Positions 58,327 through 64,000 of a DNA stretch of 64,000 bases are shown piece by piece. The stretch spans positions 3,162,001-3,226,000 of the forward strand of contig JAHYIO010000001.1 of NCBI GenBank assembly GCA_020543525.1, read 5' to 3'. Numbering within the stretch: position 1 is the stretch's first letter; each line of letters begins with the position of its first letter. The DNA comes from Coriolopsis trogii (taxonomy: Eukaryota; Basidiomycota; Agaricomycetes; Polyporales; Polyporaceae). The notes under the pieces were generated by a model, which saw only the letters and a program-made list of their open reading frames with translations, made no database searches and was not told the DNA's origin. A program made the translations under genes and the position numbers.

Positions 58327-59755
58327 ATTGACGTAGGTGACAGCGCTGTGAGACGAAGCCAATAGCTATAGCAGGTACTGCCACCGTTTTTAGACGCAGA
58401 TGGACGTACCCGTTGGTTGTAAAGGAGAATGGGCAGAGACCGCCGAGCCTGGGGAGCAACAAGCGTACTCAGGGTAAGGTGGGCTTTCTTGATAGTGAAG
58501 GCAATGTATATGTAACTGTCGGTGGCCACTCGAGAGCTGGAGGCGGTGTTTCTCAGGTACTCGGCGAGCTTGGAAGCGCGAGGCATGGGAGCATCGCTGC
58601 GGGTTCCGTCTAGATGAGCCACGTATAACACCTAAAGCACTGGCTGTGTATCCCTGTACTGGTCCTGGGGGGACACTTGACCTGCCCACCTCTGAGAAGA
58701 TGCATGGAACGTGAGATAATCGGCCAGCTGACTGTGGTTCTGCGCGTCAACTATAACAGCGACACTGATGGACGTCTACATTCGACCTCAAGCCACAGCA
58801 GGGGCTTGCATACTTGGGCATCAGCGTCCTGTGGAAGCTCATGTAAGGAAGCCTGTTAATGCGCGCTGTGAATGACATGACGTATAGCTACCTTGCACCG
58901 CAAGCGTCATCAGTTCTTCTTCATATCCCTCGATTGGATGGGTACCCTGGAGTTCAGTCGGATGAGTGCAAGGTGTCTATGATAGACTACGATACTTCAC
59001 TTCCTCCTCGCACCAAAATCTTTTGACATGTGTCTTAATAGGGCGTGGGAAGGGCATGTAGTGAAGTGCATATGGCGCAGAGATCTGAATAGGATTCAGG
59101 GATTCTCGCGTCCAGGATTTGGTGACCATCTCTGAGACAGGGTCGTATATGTTGTTCGCGAGGTCAGATTGCACCGATACGGGTTATATCATGTCGGTGC
59201 ATAACAATCGCAGGGTAATGCTAAGAGTAGTGGCGATTCGCCACATCCTAGTAGCCACCAAGGACATACGTTTCGGAAGCACCCCATCACATAAGAGAGA
59301 TTATGAAGGAAAAAGATATAGCGGGACGCACCAAATCCGTCAATGTCGTTTTACCGTGAGGGCAGGACTGAGGGCGCAGTGCTTTAGCTGCCACACAATC
59401 CGCGTCAATATGCTTGCCGCAAACCTCAAGCAGGAATCCAGGATGATCACGGCGCTCAGTGTCGTGGAGTGGTAGAGAGTTGGAGTTTCTGTTACTATTA
59501 GCGTAATTGTCGAGTATATGTGGTGATATCAAAACGTCTGGTTCATGAGGGTGGTTAGTAGCACTGAGGGCCAGGCACAGCTACAAGTTCAAGTTCAAGT
59601 TGTGACGAGGTCGACAAACGCACGTGATTGAGATCCACAGATCTGGTTCCTGTAAGTCGTTGAGCGCCGAATTTCGTCCCGTGTTCCTTCACCCACTAGT
59701 CATTGTCTTGCTAGCGGGGTCCTTCTTCGTTCACTTTCACAAGGAGATCACCATA
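58327..59755. other. Intergenic 1.4 kb
   Basis: No supported gene. A short (TTCAAG)3 repeat lies near 59585-59600. It holds the HET and UTP14 promoters. Confidence 0.4.
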
Positions 59756-62700
59756 ATGAAGAAAGGCAGATCTGCAGGCAAGGCGCCAACATTCATTCGT
59801 CCACCGAGGAAGGCCGCAAATGCGGTCGGGTACGCAAAGCGACAGAGCCTGAAGGCGAAGATTCTAGGCACAAAAATTGCCGACGTATACGAGTACCAAC
59901 AGGAGAAGGTACGCCGCGCAAAAGTGGAGCCTCTTTTGGAGAGGGATGAAGCGGGAGCTATTGGCGGGGTAGCAAGCGGAAGCGAAGACGAGGAAGGCAT
60001 GGGCGGACGGAGACGAGAGAACAGACCAAGATTGGTCGGGGAAAATGACGATGACAGTGGGATAGGAGAAGATGAGGATGAAGAGATTGACAGCGACGAA
60101 GCATTCGAGGAAAGCGACGAGGAACGCTTCGCCGGCTTCAGTTTCTCTCATAAGGTGCGTGAATTGTGATCCTCATTTGCTCGCATTCGATTCGACATTC
60201 TGTTGCAGAAAAAGGCCAAGAGCACGTCGGTGACGAAACAGAAAAACGGAGGCAGAGCTGTGCGCTTTGCGGATGTAGACTTGAATGAGGACAGCGACCG
60301 CGATGTCGACGAAGGTGCAGCGGACGATGCTGAAATGTCGGGAGGTGGTGATCAAGATGACGAAGAAGAGGATGAAGAAGAAGGAGACCCTAGCGAATTC
60401 ATCGACGTCCTGGACGTCTTGGATGGACGCGGGGAGTCAGACAGCGAAAAGGGCGTTGGGGCTACACAGAAGCAGTCGGCGAAGACACAATTGGATGCCA
60501 GACATGCTGTTGAAGACGGCGACGACGACGACATGGGATCTGATGAGGGTTCAGTGTCGGACGAAGAAGACGAGGAGGAGGAAGGCGACGAGATTGTCTC
60601 CGCGTCCGAAGACGGCGAGGACGGTGAAACGGCCTTACAAGACCTGGAGAACTTTGTCTCTACCCTAGACGCAGGACAGAAACGCAAGGCTTTTGACGAA
60701 GACCAACACGACGGGACTGACGACAAGAGGCCTCGAAAACGGAGATTGCTTCCCGAGATGACGGAAGCAGGTGCGGAGAACGAGTACGCTGCTGCTCCAG
60801 GTAAGTTTCCGCCCAACCTGTGCATGCTGACTCTGACACGAGCACATAGGCGGGGGCAAGTTGAACCTCGATGACCTCCTTGCACCGCTCGAGGGTTATT
60901 CCTCGAATCTGCTTTCACTCAAGAAATCCGCCAAGGTGCTCGCATCGTCGTCTGGCAAGATCAAGACGTTGTCTGCCCCTCTGCCCCAGCGTACTGCCGA
61001 ACGTTTGGATCGTGAAGCTGCATATGAGCAGACTAAGGAGGAGGTGGACAAGTGGAAGGCCACCATGAAGCGCATACAAGAGGCAAGATTGTATTACACG
61101 CACGCATCGTCATAATATTGACCTCCCATCTGTTTGTGTATCAGGCTGAGCATCTGAGTTTCCCGTTACAAGCGGAACCGAAGAGTAGGACATCCAACCT
61201 TGAGCTCGCCGCGAAGTTCAAGGTAAGTGTCTTCGAAAACACTACCTGCAATTACTGACAACCCGCATATAGCCCACCACCGAACTTGAGAGCGCCGTCG
61301 ACAGGTTGCTCAAGTCAGCCAAGTTGCGCGAAGACGAGATCGCCCAGACCGAGTCTCTCAAGATGAACGACCTTTCCGTTGAGGAAGTTGCAGCACGTCG
61401 CGCCGAGCTCGCGAAGATGCGCGACCTAATGTTCCGTGCTGAGGCCAAGGCAAAGCGTATCGCGAAGATTAAGAGCAAAACGTACCGCCGACTCAAGAAG
61501 AAGGAGCGCGCCCGCCTGGCGGAGAAGCTCGGGGAGGGAGAAGACGACGAAATGGACGACGAAGAGGCGCGGCTCAAGCGTGAAGTCGAGCGTGCGAGGG
61601 AACGAGCCACGCTCAGACACAAGAACACCGGCAAGTGGGCGAAAGCGATGCGTAATCGAGGAGAGCTTGACGAGGATCAGCGGAGGGACATCAATGAGAT
61701 GTTGGACAGGGGAGAAAAGCTGCGCAGAAAAATTAGAGGTGAAGGTGACAGTGGCAATGAAGACAGCGAGGACGAGGAGAGTGATGACGAGGGCGAAGAC
61801 GGCGTGTCGCGCATCAAGGCGAAAGCCTTCAACGAACTCGCCACTCTTGAAGCCTCTGAAACTGAGGTGCCGGCTGGAAAGAAGGGGAAGAGCATCTTCG
61901 AGATGAAGTTCATGAAGGACGCCATGGCGCGGGAGCAGCAAAAGGCCCACGAGATGGTGGACGATTTCGTCAAAGAACTCGGAGGAGGTGACCCCGACGA
62001 CGACGATAACCTCCAGCAAACTGCCGAAGACCCACAAGATGCCGCGGTTCAGCGTACTGGTGGTCGCGTGTTGTACCGTCCTGGAGCACTTGTGAGTTCG
62101 GTCTCTGTCGGCAGTTCTTATTCACATAACCTAACATGACGGTAGAACACGGGCATACGACCTGTCGGTTCATTAGCATCGGACACCTCAAGCGTGACGC
62201 TGAAGTCTACGGACTTCGCCCACGACGCCCAGGCAGAGAACTCTGTTTCCCCTCCGGCATCACCTGTATCCCAACGTGCGGTTCCGACACCGACTGCTGA
62301 CGTTAACCCCTGGCTCGCACAAGCGAAGGGCACGAGCAAGGGTCAGACGAAGCATGAGGTCGCGGTCAGCAAGACCAGCGCGGCAGCGGAAAAGTCCAAG
62401 AACAAGTTGCGGAAACAGACGAAGAAGGGACTTGACGAGAAGGAGAAGGCGCAAGAGGACGCGGAGGTCGACATCGAGATGTCAACGGTCATGACGTTGT
62501 CTGGTCCTTCGAACGCGGGCGAATCGTCGAAGACTGCCTCCTCCAGCGCGAACCTCCAAACGGCGAGGAGTCACGCGAACGAGGACGATGACGGAAGCGA
62601 CTCAGACGCGAATAGTGAACTCGAAGAGCAAGAAAGGGCAGCGGCGCTGAAGGCAGCGAAGGGCAAAGGGAAAGGCAAGGCGAACGGGGTCAAAGCGTTT

Positions 62701-63329
62701 GAGCAGCGGGACCTCGTCGCTCTTGCCTTTGCCGGCGACAACGTTGTCCAGGTATGTCCCATTCGCTGATGTCTGGTATAGTAGGTCAGGCTTACCGTTC
62801 CTTTTGCAGGACTTCGCCGACGCAAAGCGTCGAGAGATGGCTCAGGACGCTCCCAAGGAGATTGACACCACCCTCCCAGGCTGGGTGTGTCTCTGTTTCT
62901 TCTCCATATTTCGCCTGGTTCGCTCACCTTGAATGCTCTCTAGGGCTCATGGGGAGGGGCCGGCACCAAGAAGGCTGCTCCGAAACCGTACCTCATCAAG
63001 AAGGTCGCAGGTGTCGATCCCAAGTCTCGCGCAGACTACAAGAAGGCGCACGTCATCATCTCAGAGAAGCGCGACAAGAAGGCTTCCAAGTACCTCGTCA
63101 AGGACCTGCCCTACCCGTACACAAGCAAGGCGCAATACGAACGCAGCATGGAGGTGCCGGTGGGCACGGAGTGGAATACGCGTACTGGATTCCAACGCGC
63201 GACGTTGCCGAAGGTGGTCACGAAGGTGCGTCACCCGTCCTGGAACCTCCAACAAAGCATGAATGGGTTCTCATCCACATGTACCAGATGGGTACTCTCA
63301 TCACCCCGCTGGAAAAGCAGCATTCATAA
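59756..63329 (+). CDS. UTP14: UTP14, U3 snoRNP / SSU processome factor
   Basis: Nine exons (59756-60154, 60209-60800, 60850-61082, 61145-61222, 61273-62091, 62146-62751, 62810-62884, 62944-63225, 63288-63329) give 1041 residues. Acidic tracts at about residues 70-330 are followed by the conserved core: LDDLLAPLEGYSSNLLSLKK, then EAEHLSFPLQAEPKSRTSN, then KIKSKTYRRLKKKERARL and RHKNTGKWAKAMR. The C-terminal signature is GWGSWGGAG, then KYLVKDLPYPYTSKAQYERS and NTRTGFQRATLPKV. Utp14 sits in the nucleolar 90S pre-ribosome and activates the helicase Dhr1, which removes U3 snoRNA. The intron at 61083-61144 appears to start with GC. Confidence 0.95.
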
Positions 63330-63646
63330 GGCCCTACGCTTTCTTATGCCGCATGTTGTTCGTCATTTCTCTCGCACGACATTCCTGTCACCACAGCTTC
63401 ATCACCAATCCTCTATGTCCGTCGGCACCGTATGTCTGCATCACTGTCTATTGCAATGCATACCAGTATGTGATACATCCAAGAGTACTGAATAGTATAT
63501 ACTACATCATGAAGGGGCATGACCGGGTCCGTGAGTGCGATAGCAAGATGACAAAAAGCTAGTACTTGATGAATGCTACAAACTATGATAGCGTGTGAGG
63601 GATGGGGACAATGGAGGCATGCATATGCATGGCATGTACGGCAGTC
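63330..63646. other. Convergent 3' region
   Basis: A 317-base spacer between the UTP14 and NRAMP stop codons. No gene seen. Confidence 0.4.
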
Positions 63647-64000
63647 CTACGCGCCTTGTCCCATGCAGAGGCCGACGATGGCGTAGACGTTCGCCGCCAC
63701 GATCACAATCCAGATCGCCCACCCGACGACGGCGATCACCTTCCCGCATGAGAAGTCGACCAGCTCGTATTGCGCCTCCGCATTGCCCGCGCTCGTCGTA
63801 GACGACGCCGAGCGCGGCTCCAGGGGCTTCTTCACGCTCATGACCTTTTTGGAGGACACAAGGAGGAGCAGGGGGAAGACGATGAACGGGAGCACGATCG
63901 AGAGGATGACCTGGGAGGCGACGAGGAGCGTGTCGATCCCCGCTCGGCCTACGGCCGCAGCGACCACGAGAGCGGGGACCAATCCAAGGCAGCGCGTGAA
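63647..64000 (-). CDS. NRAMP-family metal transporter, C-terminal part
   Basis: The open frame runs off the right edge, so only the C-terminal roughly 117 residues are present. GIDTLLVASQVILSIVLPF and FPLLLLVSSKKVMSVKKP form a late transmembrane helix pair typical of fungal Smf/NRAMP Mn2+/Fe2+ transporters. A hydrophilic loop and a last helix (IAVVGWAIWIVIVAANVYAI) precede the stop. These proteins co-transport H+ with divalent metals at the plasma or endosomal membrane. The DPGN metal-binding helix would be in the missing part. Confidence 0.75.
   Translation of the reverse strand, partial: FTRCLGLVPALVVAAAVGRAGIDTLLVASQVILSIVLPFIVFPLLLLVSSKKVMSVKKPLEPRSASSTTSAGNAEAQYELVDFSCGKVIAVVGWAIWIVIVAANVYAIVGLCMGQGA

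Overview
The window is a GC-rich fungal nuclear segment. Genes are split by many short introns (about 45-100 bases, GT-AG with clear branch-point-like ctcac/ctgac/ctaac motifs). Products include a HET-domain protein, a DPBB (RlpA-like) secreted protein, a fasciclin protein and an F-box/LRR-like relic. Together these point to a basidiomycete of the Agaricomycetes, probably a wood-decay fungus such as a polypore; the order-level guess is inference. All coordinates were read by eye, so exon ends may be off by a base or two.

Layout. 1-1.7 kb: a decayed F-box/LRR-like gene. 2.2-5.1 kb: EXO5 exonuclease with an Fe-S cluster. 6.5-8.7 kb: a small secreted double-psi beta-barrel protein and a Ctr-type copper transporter. 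9.1-13.6 kb (minus): an Ark/Prk-family kinase with a very long disordered tail. 14.2-17.1 kb: a beta-hydroxyacid dehydrogenase and mitochondrial ribosomal protein uL10m. 17.3-22.6 kb: the divergent pair FIP1 (mRNA 3'-end processing) and SYO1 (import of ribosomal proteins L5/L11). 24.3-27.1 kb: a TPX2-family spindle protein. 27.1-43.1 kb: a gene-poor, GC-rich, microsatellite-bearing stretch whose only well-supported candidate is a 67-residue Cys-rich ORF with its own TATA box. 43.1-46.1 kb (minus): an unknown protein with a possible PD-(D/E)XK-like fold and a secreted FAS1 protein. 47.0-51.6 kb: an aldo-keto reductase of the KCAB type and delta-COP. 51.8-53.9 kb (minus): a GFD2/YDR514C-like DEDD-nuclease-fold protein with a substituted active-site residue. 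55.1-55.7 kb: the ubiquitin-eL40 fusion. 56.2-58.3 kb (minus): the HET-domain protein. 59.8-63.3 kb: UTP14. 63.6 kb to the edge (minus): the C-terminal end of an NRAMP metal transporter.

The genes do not form one pathway. Ribosome production is over-represented (SYO1, UTP14, ubiquitin-eL40, uL10m), and there are two metal transporters (Ctr, NRAMP) at opposite ends. The most unusual signals are gene-structure oddities: three introns that appear to be GC-AG, a delta-COP first coding exon that is only the start codon, and microexons in the Ctr and FIP1 genes. Others are the missing catalytic Asp in the GFD2-like protein and the isolated 67-residue Cys-rich ORF inside the 16-kb desert.
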